Shown here piece after piece: positions 25,769 to 34,927 of a stretch of 64,000 bases of DNA (its first letter is position 1; every line of letters starts with the position of its first letter). The notes beneath the pieces were generated by a model. The model saw nothing but the letters and a program-made list of their open reading frames with translations, searched no databases and was not told the DNA's origin. The position numbers and the translations under genes were made by a program. Origin of the DNA: Actinomycetota bacterium (GTDB lineage Bacteria; Actinomycetota; Acidimicrobiia; Actinomarinales; Actinomarinaceae); the NCBI GenBank assembly GCA_027729925.1, contig JAQCEB010000002.1, positions 1 to 64,000 of the forward strand, written 5' to 3'.

Positions 25769-27924
25769 TCTTTTTTCAAGTTATCTAAAAGTATTAAAGA
25801 CACATCACGAACTTTAACTTGATCACCATATCCAAGTTCTTTAACTCCATCGTCCATCATAATAAAACAAAATGGGCAAGCTACTGCAACTTCATCTGCC
25901 CCAGTATCAATAGCTTCTTGTGATCTTTCAATATTAATTTTTTTTCCAACTGACTCTTCCATCCACATTCTGCCCCCACCAGCACCGCAACAAAAACTTT
26001 TGGTTCCCTGTCTTTTCATTTCTCTTATTTCGACTCCACCTATTGACCCAACTATCTCTCTTGGTGCTGTATAAATATCATTTTGTCTTCCTAAGTAACA
26101 AGAATCGTGATATGTAATTTTGTGAGGCTTGTCACTTGAGCCAACCTCAATACGTCCGGATTGAACTAATTCTGTTAATAGCTGACTGTGATGAATAACT
26201 TCAAACTCTCCTCCAAGCTGAGGATACTCATTTGCAATAGTATTAAAACAATGAGGACATTGGGTAATGATTTTTTCAACTTTTAGATTATTCATATTTT
26301 CTATGTTCTGAATAGCAAGTTGCTGAAAAAGATATTCATTCCCGGTTCTTCGAGCTGAATCGCCTGTACATACCTCTTTTGGACCTAAAACAGCAAATGA
26401 AACACCTGCCCGTTTTAATAAAGTTGCTACAGCTTTTGTAACTGGTATATTTCTATCATCAAAAGCTCCAGCACAACCAACCCAATATAAATAGTCATAT
26501 TCATCACAATTACTTTCATTAATAATTGGAATTTCAAAATCTAAATCTTCTGACCACTTTAATCTATCATTTTGTGAAGCACCCCATGGGTTAGCTGAGT
26601 TTTCCATCGCAACATAGGCTTTTCCAAGCTCTGTAGGAAAATCTGAAGCCATTAATGCCAAATGTCTCCTCATGTCTAAAATTTTGTCTAGAATTTCAAT
26701 ATTTACAGGACATATTTCGTCACATGCCTTACAAGAAGTACAAGCCCAAATTTCTTCGCTAGTAATTCTTTCAAATACATTTGATGAATTTACCTTTAAG
26801 ACTGGTGGTGTCAATACAGTCGATGTAACTTGTGGAATTCCAGAATCAGCCATTACTTGACCAAGCTTTAAAATTATTTCTCGAGGGTCTAATGACTTTC
26901 CAGTTTGATTTGCAGGACAAACTGATGTACATCTACCACAAACAGTACATGCATCTAAATCCATAAGTTGCTTCCAAGTAAAGTCTTCAATACCTTCAAC
27001 ACCGACAGTGTCAATGTCAGCCATCTCAAGTAAGTTACCAATATCTTTCATTGCACCTTTAGGTCTATCTTTTGGTGAAAAAAACATATTTAATGGAGAT
27101 GTAATCATGTGTCTTAATTTTGATAAAGGAAGTGCTATCAAAAATACTAAAAACAAAACAACATGAAGTATCCAAGAAATTCTGTGAAAAATTTCAGGAT
27201 TTTGAATTGGAATTGTCTTTGCAAAAAAATAACCGACAAATGACCATTTTTCATAACTTGGAAAATTTTCCAAAGCTATTCTTCCAGCTTCTGTAGTGAC
27301 TCCTGTAATTCCAAGAAGAATAAGTAGTGATAAAGTTAAGTAATCATCTAGATTAGTTTTTGTTTTAATTCTAAATTCTGTTCCGAATATTCTTCTAGTT
27401 AATGCCCAAACTAAACCAAATAAAAACGCTAAAGTAGCAAGCTCTAATATAAAAGAGTAAACGATGTAAGTTTGACCTTGAAGAAATTTTAAACTTGGAG
27501 GCATCAAGTGATGGATTTCTAAAGTTACTGTACCTGCAAATAACCCGATAAATCCTACATAAATCAAAGAATGCATTAAACCTGCTGCTTTGAATCTCAA
27601 CAGTGTTTTCATTGTTAAACCGCTTAAAAGATTGGATAATCTAGTAGCAGTCTTTACTTTTCTGACTTCAGACTTTCCTCGATTCCAGTTTTTTACTCTT
27701 AAAGAAAATAAATAACCTGAAATAAATATCGTTGCTGAGCTTAGAACATAAAAAATATATTGTATGATCTTTGGAATATTTACAAAAACTTCTCTTCCAT
27801 CTATTATTTCTCCTTCAGGAAAAATATAACTAGCTACCCACAAGAATATTGTTCCTAAAGAAGCTCCAGCTGAAAAAAGTAAAACATAATCGTTTGATTT
27901 ATGTTTTAAAAATAATTTATTCAC
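25765..27924 (-). CDS. EtfD-like membrane Fe-S oxidoreductase (cytochrome b-like + 4Fe-4S + CCG domains)
   Basis: A 719-residue protein. Residues 1-300 have five or six spans like a nitrate-reductase gamma/HdrE cytochrome b, with His residues in helices. Next come two 4Fe-4S motifs, CTVCGRCTSVCP and CTSCKACDEICP, then two CCG (HdrD-type) domains with ITQCPHCFNTIANEY, YHDSCYLGRQN and CCGAGGGRMW. This is the architecture of actinobacterial EtfD (Rv0338c type), which passes electrons from electron-transfer flavoprotein to menaquinone during acyl-CoA oxidation. A lactate/glycolate or Hdr-like role is possible. It starts with GTG at 27924 and overlaps proC by eight bases. Confidence 0.82.
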   Translation of the reverse strand: MNKLFLKHKSNDYVLLFSAGASLGTIFLWVASYIFPEGEIIDGREVFVNIPKIIQYIFYVLSSATIFISGYLFSLRVKNWNRGKSEVRKVKTATRLSNLLSGLTMKTLLRFKAAGLMHSLIYVGFIGLFAGTVTLEIHHLMPPSLKFLQGQTYIVYSFILELATLAFLFGLVWALTRRIFGTEFRIKTKTNLDDYLTLSLLILLGITGVTTEAGRIALENFPSYEKWSFVGYFFAKTIPIQNPEIFHRISWILHVVLFLVFLIALPLSKLRHMITSPLNMFFSPKDRPKGAMKDIGNLLEMADIDTVGVEGIEDFTWKQLMDLDACTVCGRCTSVCPANQTGKSLDPREIILKLGQVMADSGIPQVTSTVLTPPVLKVNSSNVFERITSEEIWACTSCKACDEICPVNIEILDKILDMRRHLALMASDFPTELGKAYVAMENSANPWGASQNDRLKWSEDLDFEIPIINESNCDEYDYLYWVGCAGAFDDRNIPVTKAVATLLKRAGVSFAVLGPKEVCTGDSARRTGNEYLFQQLAIQNIENMNNLKVEKIITQCPHCFNTIANEYPQLGGEFEVIHHSQLLTELVQSGRIEVGSSDKPHKITYHDSCYLGRQNDIYTAPREIVGSIGGVEIREMKRQGTKSFCCGAGGGRMWMEESVGKKINIERSQEAIDTGADEVAVACPFCFIMMDDGVKELGYGDQVKVRDVSLILLDNLKKD

Positions 27925-28720
27925 TCTCTAGCTCTTTTGATATTTCTATTGATCTATTTGTTGCTTTATTAATTGCGTTATAGATTATCTTATCAAAAGA
28001 ATCTAACTCTAGCGAATTTAAACCTGCTTCCGTTGTACCTTTCGGTGATTTAACTTTACTTACCAATGCACTAAAACTTTCATTATCGCTTATTAAACCT
28101 GGCAATGATTTAACAAGCTCTTTAACTACTAGTTCTGAATTCTCCTCACTCAAACCAAGTTCTGAACCGACTTTTACTAATTGAGATGAAAGTTCATAAA
28201 ACCAAGCTGGACCACTTCCAGATAAGGCTGTTATTAACGGGAATATACTTTCATCAAACTCTTTTACAGTACCTAGCTTCTGTAGATTTTTCTCTATAAA
28301 ATTTAGATAATCGCCTTCATAGTTTTTTGTATATGGAATAAATCCATTGTTATTTTCAATTAATAAATTTGGCATAACACGTATAACTTTATTTGATAGA
28401 GTTCTACTTATATGGTCAATGCTTAAGCCAGCAACAGGTGAGCAAATTAAAACATCCTCTCTTACTTTTGATTTATTACTTTGCAAAAATTCATTTACAA
28501 CTTGGGGTTTTATACATAAGAGTAAAATTCCAGAATCTATTATGTCGATATCAGTTTTAACTTCTATATTGTAATTATTTTCAATTTGCTTAGCCAACTG
28601 TATATTTGTCTCATAACAAAAATAATTTTTGAAATCAGAAGAATTTGTATTAAGAAACCCGTTTAAAAAAGCTTTTCCTAAGTTGCCTAATCCTATTATG
28701 TGAATATTTAGCTCTTTCAT
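27917..28720 (-). CDS. proC: Pyrroline-5-carboxylate reductase
   Basis: ProC makes proline from pyrroline-5-carboxylate with NAD(P)H. The 267-residue protein begins with the Rossmann motif IHIIGLGNLGKAFLNGFL, has VIRVMPNLLIE at the active-site cleft and the C-terminal signature ALSGSGPAWFYELS and VKSPKGTTEAGLNSLE. Length and motif order are normal. It begins a minus-strand pair with the EtfD-like gene and is divergent to the heat-shock operon. Confidence 0.92.
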   Translation of the reverse strand: MKELNIHIIGLGNLGKAFLNGFLNTNSSDFKNYFCYETNIQLAKQIENNYNIEVKTDIDIIDSGILLLCIKPQVVNEFLQSNKSKVREDVLICSPVAGLSIDHISRTLSNKVIRVMPNLLIENNNGFIPYTKNYEGDYLNFIEKNLQKLGTVKEFDESIFPLITALSGSGPAWFYELSSQLVKVGSELGLSEENSELVVKELVKSLPGLISDNESFSALVSKVKSPKGTTEAGLNSLELDSFDKIIYNAINKATNRSIEISKELESE

Positions 28721-28792
28721 TACTACATAATATCAGGTAAAAAAATCAAATAATTTTAGAAATAATAAAAAATATTTCACATAAAAAATAAG

Positions 28793-28821
28793 TTGTGATA
28801 TATTTATATTAAATCTAAGTT
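28793..28821 (+). promoter_or_regulatory. Candidate promoter of the heat-shock operon
   Basis: TTGTGA at 28793-28798 and TAAGTT at 28816-28821 are spaced by 17 bases. The -10 element lies inside the left arm of the inverted repeat at 28812-28835, as expected for repression by HspR. Both hexamers are imperfect, so confidence is low. Confidence 0.3.
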
Positions 28822-28835
28822 AAATTACTTAGATT
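28812..28835 (+). promoter_or_regulatory. HAIR-like inverted repeat (candidate HspR operator)
   Basis: A perfect 9-base inverted repeat AATCTAAGT-N6-ACTTAGATT lies 33 bases before the first gene of the dnaK operon. It resembles the actinobacterial HAIR element (CTTGAGT-N7-ACTCAAG) in its CT..GT and AC..AG half-sites, but is diverged and AT-rich. HspR, the MerR-type repressor encoded at the operon end, is the natural candidate binder. Confidence 0.65.
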
Positions 28836-28867
28836 ACTTATATAAATAAACATAGAAAAGGATAAAA

Positions 28868-29068
28868 ATGAGTAGCACATTAACAGCTTCACAAGTAAAA
28901 CCTGGTGTGCGTAGATCAAAAAAATACACTTCAGGTCGAATTTGTGCATTTGAATCATGCGAAACAGTAATAAGCATGTATAACAAGAAAAAATATTGTT
29001 TTCTACATGCCCCAATCTCCTATCCAAGGATCAGAGGGCATTTGCCTAGAGAACAAGAGTTGAATTAA
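28868..29068 (+). CDS. Small zinc-ribbon-like protein leading the dnaK operon (paralogue of 52514-52708)
   Basis: A 66-residue protein, not assigned to a named family. It has Cys26-x4-Cys31-x12-Cys44-x2-His47, a likely zinc site, within GRICAFESCETVISMYNKKK and YCFLHAP, followed by the basic tail YPRIRGHLP. Short actinobacterial proteins with a CxT(V)LSxYN...C..H pattern are familiar, but their role is not known to me. It has a good AAAAGGA ribosome-binding site. It lies 25 bases before dnaK, behind the HspR-type operator, so it should be heat induced. A copy with identical Cys/His spacing occurs at 52514. Confidence 0.85.
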   Translation: MSSTLTASQVKPGVRRSKKYTSGRICAFESCETVISMYNKKKYCFLHAPISYPRIRGHLPREQELN

Positions 29069-29093
29069 ATAAACTTTATTAGAAAGGAAAATA

Positions 29094-30902
29094 ATGGGAA
29101 AAGCAGTAGGAATTGATCTTGGAACAACAAATAGTGTTGTTGCTGTTTTAGAAGGCGGTGAGCCAACAGTAATTGCAAATGCAGAAGGAAACAGAACAAC
29201 TCCATCTATAGTTGCATTCAAAGGTCAAGAGGTACTAGTAGGAGAACTAGCTAAAAGACAAGCTATAACTAATCCAAGTAATACAGTGAGATCTATTAAA
29301 AGAGAGATTGGTACTAATTGGAAAGAAACATTCGAAGGTAAAGAATATACTCCACAAGAAATCTCAGCAAGAATTTTACAAAAACTAAAAAGAGATGCTG
29401 AGTCGTATATTGGAGAAGAAATAACTGAAGCTGTAATTACAGTACCAGCATATTTTAACGATGCAGAAAGACAAGCAACCAAAGAAGCAGGACAAATAGC
29501 TGGGCTGAATGTTCTGAGAATCATCAACGAACCAACCGCAGCTTCATTAGCTTATGGATTAGAAAACAACGAAGATCAAAAAATCTTAGTATTTGACCTT
29601 GGTGGTGGTACTTTTGATGTTTCAGTTTTAGAAATATCTGAAGGTGTTTTCGAAGTTAAATCTACATCTGGTGATTCAAAACTCGGTGGAGATGATTGGG
29701 ATCAAAGAATAATGGATTGGCTTATCGAAAAATTTAAATCATCTACAGGTATTGATTTATCAAATGACAAAATGGCTGTTCAAAGAATTAAAGAAAGTTC
29801 TGAAAAAGCAAAAATTGAACTTTCATCAACGAGTGAAACTGAAATAAATTTGCCATTCATAACAGCTAATGATTCTGGGCCACAACATTTATTGCAAAAG
29901 CTAACAAGATCTGAATTTGAAAAAATTACATCTGATTTAGTTGAAAGAACCAAAGAACCCGTTAAAAAGGCATTGTCTGATGCTGGTTTGAAGTTTTCAG
30001 AGCTTGACCACATAATTTTAGTAGGTGGATCAACAAGAATGCCAGCAGTCCAAGCACTAGTTAAAACTCTTACAGGTAAAGACCCTCATAAAGGTGTAAA
30101 TCCTGATGAAGTGGTTGCAGCTGGTGCAGCTATTCAAGCTGGTGTTCTAAAAGGTGATGTCAAGGACGTACTATTACTTGATGTAACTCCTTTAACGTTA
30201 GGTGTCGAAACAAAAGGTGGAATAATGACAAAAATGATTGAAAGAAACACCACTATTCCAACTAAACGTTCTGAAACTTTTACGACTGCTGAAGATAATC
30301 AAACACAAGTAGAAATACATGTTCTTCAAGGAGAAAGGGAAATGGCTTCTGGGAATAAATCATTAGGTAAATTTACCTTGACTGATATACCTGCTGCTAG
30401 ACAAGGTACTCCACAAATCGAAGTTACATTTGATATTGATGCAAACGGTATTGTAAATGTAAATGCTAAAGATCTAGGCACTGGCAAAGAACAGGCAATT
30501 ACTATTACTGGTGGTACTGCTTTAGAAAAAGATGAAATTGATCGTATGATTAAAGATGCAGAACAGCATGCAAATGAAGATGCTAAGAAAAAAGAGCTTG
30601 TAGAAACAAGAAACTTAGCCGAAGGAATGATTACTTCAACTGAAAAAATGTTAGAAGAAAATTCTGAAAAAGCATCTGATGAAGAAAAAACAGCTATAAA
30701 CAATGCAAAAGATGAACTTAAAAAAGTTATAGAAAATGAAGATTCTAGTATAGAAGTTATTAGATCCTCCATTGAAGAACTTACTAAAGCAAGTCAAAGT
30801 TTTGCAGAAAAACTTTATGCAGAATCCCAGAACTCAAATCAAAATGATGAATCTTCAACTGATGACGATGTTGTTGAAGGTGAAGTTATAGAAGATGAGT
30901 AA
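29094..30902 (+). CDS. dnaK: Chaperone DnaK (Hsp70)
   Basis: This 602-residue Hsp70 binds unfolded segments in an ATP-driven cycle. The ATPase domain starts [17 protein letters not shown], includes [32 protein letters not shown] and [10 protein letters not shown], and the substrate domain begins near [14 protein letters not shown]. The C-terminal lid ends in an acidic [13 protein letters not shown] tail. A strong AGAAAGGA site precedes the ATG. The last eight bases overlap grpE. Confidence 0.98.
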   Translation: MGKAVGIDLGTTNSVVAVLEGGEPTVIANAEGNRTTPSIVAFKGQEVLVGELAKRQAITNPSNTVRSIKREIGTNWKETFEGKEYTPQEISARILQKLKRDAESYIGEEITEAVITVPAYFNDAERQATKEAGQIAGLNVLRIINEPTAASLAYGLENNEDQKILVFDLGGGTFDVSVLEISEGVFEVKSTSGDSKLGGDDWDQRIMDWLIEKFKSSTGIDLSNDKMAVQRIKESSEKAKIELSSTSETEINLPFITANDSGPQHLLQKLTRSEFEKITSDLVERTKEPVKKALSDAGLKFSELDHIILVGGSTRMPAVQALVKTLTGKDPHKGVNPDEVVAAGAAIQAGVLKGDVKDVLLLDVTPLTLGVETKGGIMTKMIERNTTIPTKRSETFTTAEDNQTQVEIHVLQGEREMASGNKSLGKFTLTDIPAARQGTPQIEVTFDIDANGIVNVNAKDLGTGKEQAITITGGTALEKDEIDRMIKDAEQHANEDAKKKELVETRNLAEGMITSTEKMLEENSEKASDEEKTAINNAKDELKKVIENEDSSIEVIRSSIEELTKASQSFAEKLYAESQNSNQNDESSTDDDVVEGEVIEDE

Positions 30903-31437
30903 AAAGAAGAATTTTGAAAACTCCGAAGTAGATAATTCTACTTCGGAGCATCCAGATAACGAAACAACTGCTGAAGAATTAGTTGATGAAGAATTAGTTA
31001 TTGAGGATTCAACAGAAGAGTCAACAATTCCTCTTTCTCAATATGAAAAAATTAAAGATGACTATCTTAGACTTGCAGCAGATTTTGATAACTTTCGCAA
31101 AAGAACAGAAAAAGAAAAAGAGTCTATTACTAAAACAACTATTAGTTTATTTATTAGCAAACTACTTCCTTTAATAGATAATTTTGAAATTGCAACATCA
31201 CAAGAAAATGTACATGATGAAACTAAAACATTGCAGCTACTTCTTGAAACAGTTTTAAAAGAATTAAATGTTACTGAAGTTGGTGTAGTTGGAGAAGAAT
31301 TTGATCCTGCTATTCATGAAGCTGTAGAACATACTGGGGAAGGCGAAAAACAAAAAATTGATGTTGTTCTTAGAAAAGGCTATCTCTATCAATCTTACCT
31401 AATTAGACCTGCAATGGTGAAGGTTATAAGTGAGTAG
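30895..31437 (+). CDS. grpE: Nucleotide exchange factor GrpE
   Basis: A 180-residue GrpE that releases ADP from DnaK. It has an acidic disordered N-terminus (about residues 1-45), the long coiled-coil dimer helix with [19 protein letters not shown], and the C-terminal beta domain ending in [35 protein letters not shown] is the classic signature. The start overlaps dnaK by eight bases and the end overlaps dnaJ by eight. Confidence 0.96.
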   Translation: MSKKKNFENSEVDNSTSEHPDNETTAEELVDEELVIEDSTEESTIPLSQYEKIKDDYLRLAADFDNFRKRTEKEKESITKTTISLFISKLLPLIDNFEIATSQENVHDETKTLQLLLETVLKELNVTEVGVVGEEFDPAIHEAVEHTGEGEKQKIDVVLRKGYLYQSYLIRPAMVKVISE

Positions 31438-32515
31438 AGACTGGCTAGAAAAAGATTTTTATGCTGTCTTGGGTGTATCGAAAGAGGCATCAACAGAAGA
31501 TATAAAAAAAGCATACAAAAAACTCGCTAGAGAAAACCATCCCGATTTAAATCCGGGTGATCCGGAAGCTGAAAAAAGATTCAAGGAAATTTCTGAAGCA
31601 AGTTCTGTGCTCTCTGATTCAGCAAAAAGACAAGAATATGATCAGATTAGAGCAATGGGTGCTTCTGGTTTTGGTGGTTTTGGTGGTCAAGGTTTTAATG
31701 TTGAAGACTTAGGTGATATATTTGGCAACTTAGGAGATATATTTGGTTTTGGTAGTAGTGGTGGTAGAAGAAAAGGACAAACTTACCAAACCAATATCAA
31801 TATTTCATTTGAAGATGCAGCAGCTGGTGTTGAAACAATTGTTCCGCTTCGCAAGGAAGTAATGTGTAGCGATTGTAAAGGTACAGGAGCAGAAAATGGC
31901 ACTGCATTTCATAGATGTAATATTTGTGGAGGTTCTGGACAAACAGCCTCTAATCAAGGTTTCTTTTCTTTTGCACAAACATGTTCAGCGTGCAAAGGCC
32001 AAGGTAATGTAATCGACAAACAATGTAGGACTTGTAGAAGCACTGGTTCAGTTGTTGAAAATGAGACAATTAAGGTAAAAGTACCAGCAGGTGTTGATAA
32101 CGGTACGGTGATACGTTTAAGAGGCAGAGGTGGCTCAGGAGGTCCAGGAGCTCCAGATGGGGATTTACTTGTACAGATAGGAGTTTCACCCCATAAATTC
32201 TTTAAAAGAAAAAATAGTGATTTAGTTTTAGATGTTCCACTTATGTTCACAGAGGCAGCACTTGGTGCGAGCATAAAAATTCCAACTTTAACAAAAACAG
32301 TAAACCTTAAAATTCCACCTGGTACTCCGAGTGGCAAGATGTTTAAAATTAAAGGTGAAGGAATTTCTCCTCAAGGAAGAAGGTCAGGAGATTTATATGT
32401 AAAGGTATACATCTCTCCACCTACAAATTTATCTCGTTCAGCAAAAAAACATTTAGAAAAATATAGAGACCAATTCGAGTCAGGCGAATCTCCAAGGGAT
32501 TACCTTTATGAATAA
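31430..32515 (+). CDS. dnaJ: Chaperone DnaJ
   Basis: A 361-residue class A DnaJ: J domain with HPD (ARENHPDLNPG), a Gly/Phe-rich region (SGFGGFGGQGF), four zinc-binding repeats (CSDCKGTG, CNICGGSG, CSACKGQG, CRTCRSTG) and the C-terminal substrate domains. It delivers clients to DnaK and stimulates its ATPase. It starts with GTG at 31430 inside grpE. The WLEKDFYAVLGVS opening matches actinobacterial DnaJ1. It overlaps hspR by eight bases. Confidence 0.97.
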   Translation: MSRDWLEKDFYAVLGVSKEASTEDIKKAYKKLARENHPDLNPGDPEAEKRFKEISEASSVLSDSAKRQEYDQIRAMGASGFGGFGGQGFNVEDLGDIFGNLGDIFGFGSSGGRRKGQTYQTNINISFEDAAAGVETIVPLRKEVMCSDCKGTGAENGTAFHRCNICGGSGQTASNQGFFSFAQTCSACKGQGNVIDKQCRTCRSTGSVVENETIKVKVPAGVDNGTVIRLRGRGGSGGPGAPDGDLLVQIGVSPHKFFKRKNSDLVLDVPLMFTEAALGASIKIPTLTKTVNLKIPPGTPSGKMFKIKGEGISPQGRRSGDLYVKVYISPPTNLSRSAKKHLEKYRDQFESGESPRDYLYE

Positions 32516-32891
32516 AGAAAACTCAAAAGCTATATATTTTATCTCTGTTGCATCAGATTTATCAGGTATTCACCCTCAAACGATCCGAACTTATGAAGAA
32601 AAAGGGTTAATTAAACCTTTTAGGACTGGTGGTGGTACAAGAAGGTACTCTCAATCAGATATTGATAAACTCGTTCAAATTCAAAATTTATCTCAAAGAG
32701 GAATAAATTTAGAAGGTATCAAAATAATTTATGAAATGAAAGAGCGAATAGACAATCTTCAGAACAAGATTATTGACCTTGAGAATGAAATTTCAAATCA
32801 AGGAATTCAATCTAGGAAAAAAGAAAAAGACATTCACCAAAGTTACAAAAAAGAAATTGTAAAAAAATCTGATAAATCAATTAGAAGATAG
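32508..32891 (+). CDS. hspR: Heat-shock repressor HspR (MerR family)
   Basis: A 127-residue MerR-type regulator. SVASDLSGIHPQTIRTYEEK is the winged-helix recognition region, GGTRRYSQSDIDKLVQI the wing, and a coiled coil (about 70-100) follows. In actinobacteria HspR, with DnaK as co-repressor, binds HAIR sites upstream of the dnaK operon. Its place as the last gene and the inverted repeat at 28812 fit autoregulation. Confidence 0.94.
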   Translation: MNKENSKAIYFISVASDLSGIHPQTIRTYEEKGLIKPFRTGGGTRRYSQSDIDKLVQIQNLSQRGINLEGIKIIYEMKERIDNLQNKIIDLENEISNQGIQSRKKEKDIHQSYKKEIVKKSDKSIRR

Positions 32892-32942
32892 TTCATTAAA
32901 CTTAATAGAGCATAAAAAAATAGAAGTTAAACTTAAATCATT

Positions 32943-33239
32943 ATGAAGTCATTGATATTAATAATTCAGATAGCAGACATAGCTTTACATATTATTTCTA
33001 ATCAAGCTGAAATTTTAAGAATACTTGCAAATTTAATTATCATTGCCTGGGTTTTTAAGTTTTACAATGGTAATAGTAAAAATATTAATTGGACAATTCT
33101 TGGAATTTATTTAATTTTTAATTTTTCATTTCTGTTCATAAGAGGTGTATCAAACAATGGTGACCCCCGCATATTTTTCTGGGTAGCTGTACTTTTAACT
33201 ACTTTGTTTAGTTCCTTAATAATTAATAGAAAAGTTTAA
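32943..33239 (+). CDS. Small membrane protein of unknown function
   Basis: A 98-residue protein with three hydrophobic stretches (about 1-15, 24-40 and 50-65) and a fourth near the C-terminus. I see no family motif. It lies 51 bases after hspR and may be read through from the heat-shock operon, or be independent. It overlaps the convergent DUF885 gene by four bases, which together with uninterrupted hydrophobic coding supports it as a real gene. Confidence 0.55.
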   Translation: MKSLILIIQIADIALHIISNQAEILRILANLIIIAWVFKFYNGNSKNINWTILGIYLIFNFSFLFIRGVSNNGDPRIFFWVAVLLTTLFSSLIINRKV

Positions 33240-34927
33240 TTTTGATACTTATCAATAAAGCTTTCTATTTTATTTTCTAAAATAGGCAGAGTTATTCCCC
33301 CATCACAGAGAACTTCATCGTGAAATAATCTTATATCGAATTTATCGCCTAAACTGTCTTCAGCTTTCTTTCTTAATTCTTGAATCTTTAATTGACCCAT
33401 TTTATAAGAACATGCTTGTCCTGGCCATGCAATGTATCTATCAGTTTCAATATTTGCATTAATCTCTTCAATTGGAGAATTTGATCTAAAAAAATTAACA
33501 GCTTGTTCTCTAGACCAACCCATTCCGTGTATACCAGTATCTAGAACTAATCTACATGCTCTCCAAGCATCATTTCCAAGTCTTCCAAGTTGTTGAACAT
33601 CACTTGAATAAAGCCCCATTTCATTTGCTAACTGTTCAGCATATAATCCCCACCCCTCGACAAATGCTGTAGATGCAGTATATTTTTGAAATTCTGGAAC
33701 ATCTTTTAATTCAACTGCAATTGTTCTATCTAAATGGTGACCTGGAATTGCTTCGTGGAAAGCAACTGACTCTGCTTCAAATACACTTTTAGTCTCAGCT
33801 TTATATGTATTTAAAAAATATGTGCCATCTCTTGAGCCATCAGGTAATGGTGGAAAATAATAAGCGGGAGGTGCATGTTTTTCAGACTCTGCCGGTACAG
33901 GCAACACTTTGCATGGTGATTTTGGAAATACTGTAAACCAATCACCAAGCGGTTTATAAGCTCTTTCAATAGTATCTTCAGCTAATTTAATCATTTCTTC
34001 TTTACTTTGATATCTCATTGATGGGTCTGTTTGCATTTTTATCAAAACTTCTTCAGGAGTTAGAACACCATCAAATACTTTTTCTCCTATTTCAAAAAAT
34101 TCCTTTTTCAATCTTGATATTTCATTCATTCCAATTTCATGAACTTCTTTAACAGTTATATTTTTATGACCTGTAAATTTCCTTAAACTTCTTAAATAAA
34201 TTTCATCTCCCCCCTCTATCCACATAATGCCAGGTTTTGTATCAGGTCTTCCTTGAGGTAAATGCTCATTATTTAACATTTCCAAGTAGTTCAATACACT
34301 AGGTCTCACAGAATTTTCTAGGATAATTTTTGCTTTTTCTCTCCATTTTGAAATAAAGTCATTCTTAATTTGAGGAGAAAAACTAACTAGAAGTAGTGGG
34401 TCTGAGTCAAGACTTGTGTTTAGATAGCTTTCTAATTGATCAATGGTTCTCAATAAGTTTCTTTCGGTTGCGACTTTATTATTGTTTAATCCAATTTTTT
34501 GAACTTCTGATATTTGAACAAATAATTGTTTGTATAACTCTATCCTTTTTAGAAGTAAATCAGCTGAATCCTCATCTTGAATAAAAATCTGTTGATTGAT
34601 GTCAATTAAATATTTTTGAAAGCCTACAACACCTGCTGAATACTCCCAACCTTTATCAGCTAAATTATCAAAACTTGATGAAAGAGAGAATTCTAACATA
34701 CCTGCTGTAACTTTTTCTCTATTGTTAAGTGTTGAAAAGTCAATATTATCTAATCTAGATTTAAAACCTTCTAAACTTTTTTGCTCACTCTCAAAGTGTT
34801 CCTGTGTAAGCACCTCTATTTTGTCAAAATATTCTTTATATCCTCTCATAACTCCAGATGTTGGTGAACTGTCTAAAGTAGCTTGAAAATAGTCTTTCGC
34901 TAATTTTTCTAATTCTCTATTTATCAT
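33236..34927 (-). CDS. DUF885-family putative metallopeptidase
   Basis: A 563-residue soluble protein of the DUF885 family, related to M3/M32-type gluzincins. The zinc motif is SVAFHEAIPGHHLDR (HExxxGH), followed by AFVEGWGLYAEQLANEMG supplying the third ligand Glu, and the C-terminal WPGQACSYKMGQLKIQELR block. No signal peptide is seen, so it is likely a cytoplasmic peptidase. It overlaps the K+ channel gene upstream by 11 bases. Confidence 0.87.
   Translation of the reverse strand: MINRELEKLAKDYFQATLDSSPTSGVMRGYKEYFDKIEVLTQEHFESEQKSLEGFKSRLDNIDFSTLNNREKVTAGMLEFSLSSSFDNLADKGWEYSAGVVGFQKYLIDINQQIFIQDEDSADLLLKRIELYKQLFVQISEVQKIGLNNNKVATERNLLRTIDQLESYLNTSLDSDPLLLVSFSPQIKNDFISKWREKAKIILENSVRPSVLNYLEMLNNEHLPQGRPDTKPGIMWIEGGDEIYLRSLRKFTGHKNITVKEVHEIGMNEISRLKKEFFEIGEKVFDGVLTPEEVLIKMQTDPSMRYQSKEEMIKLAEDTIERAYKPLGDWFTVFPKSPCKVLPVPAESEKHAPPAYYFPPLPDGSRDGTYFLNTYKAETKSVFEAESVAFHEAIPGHHLDRTIAVELKDVPEFQKYTASTAFVEGWGLYAEQLANEMGLYSSDVQQLGRLGNDAWRACRLVLDTGIHGMGWSREQAVNFFRSNSPIEEINANIETDRYIAWPGQACSYKMGQLKIQELRKKAEDSLGDKFDIRLFHDEVLCDGGITLPILENKIESFIDKYQN

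Noticed and set aside
29225..30772. Long minus-strand open frames inside dnaK
   Set aside because: They are antisense shadows of a highly conserved gene, Ser/Ala-rich with no motif and no ribosome-binding site.
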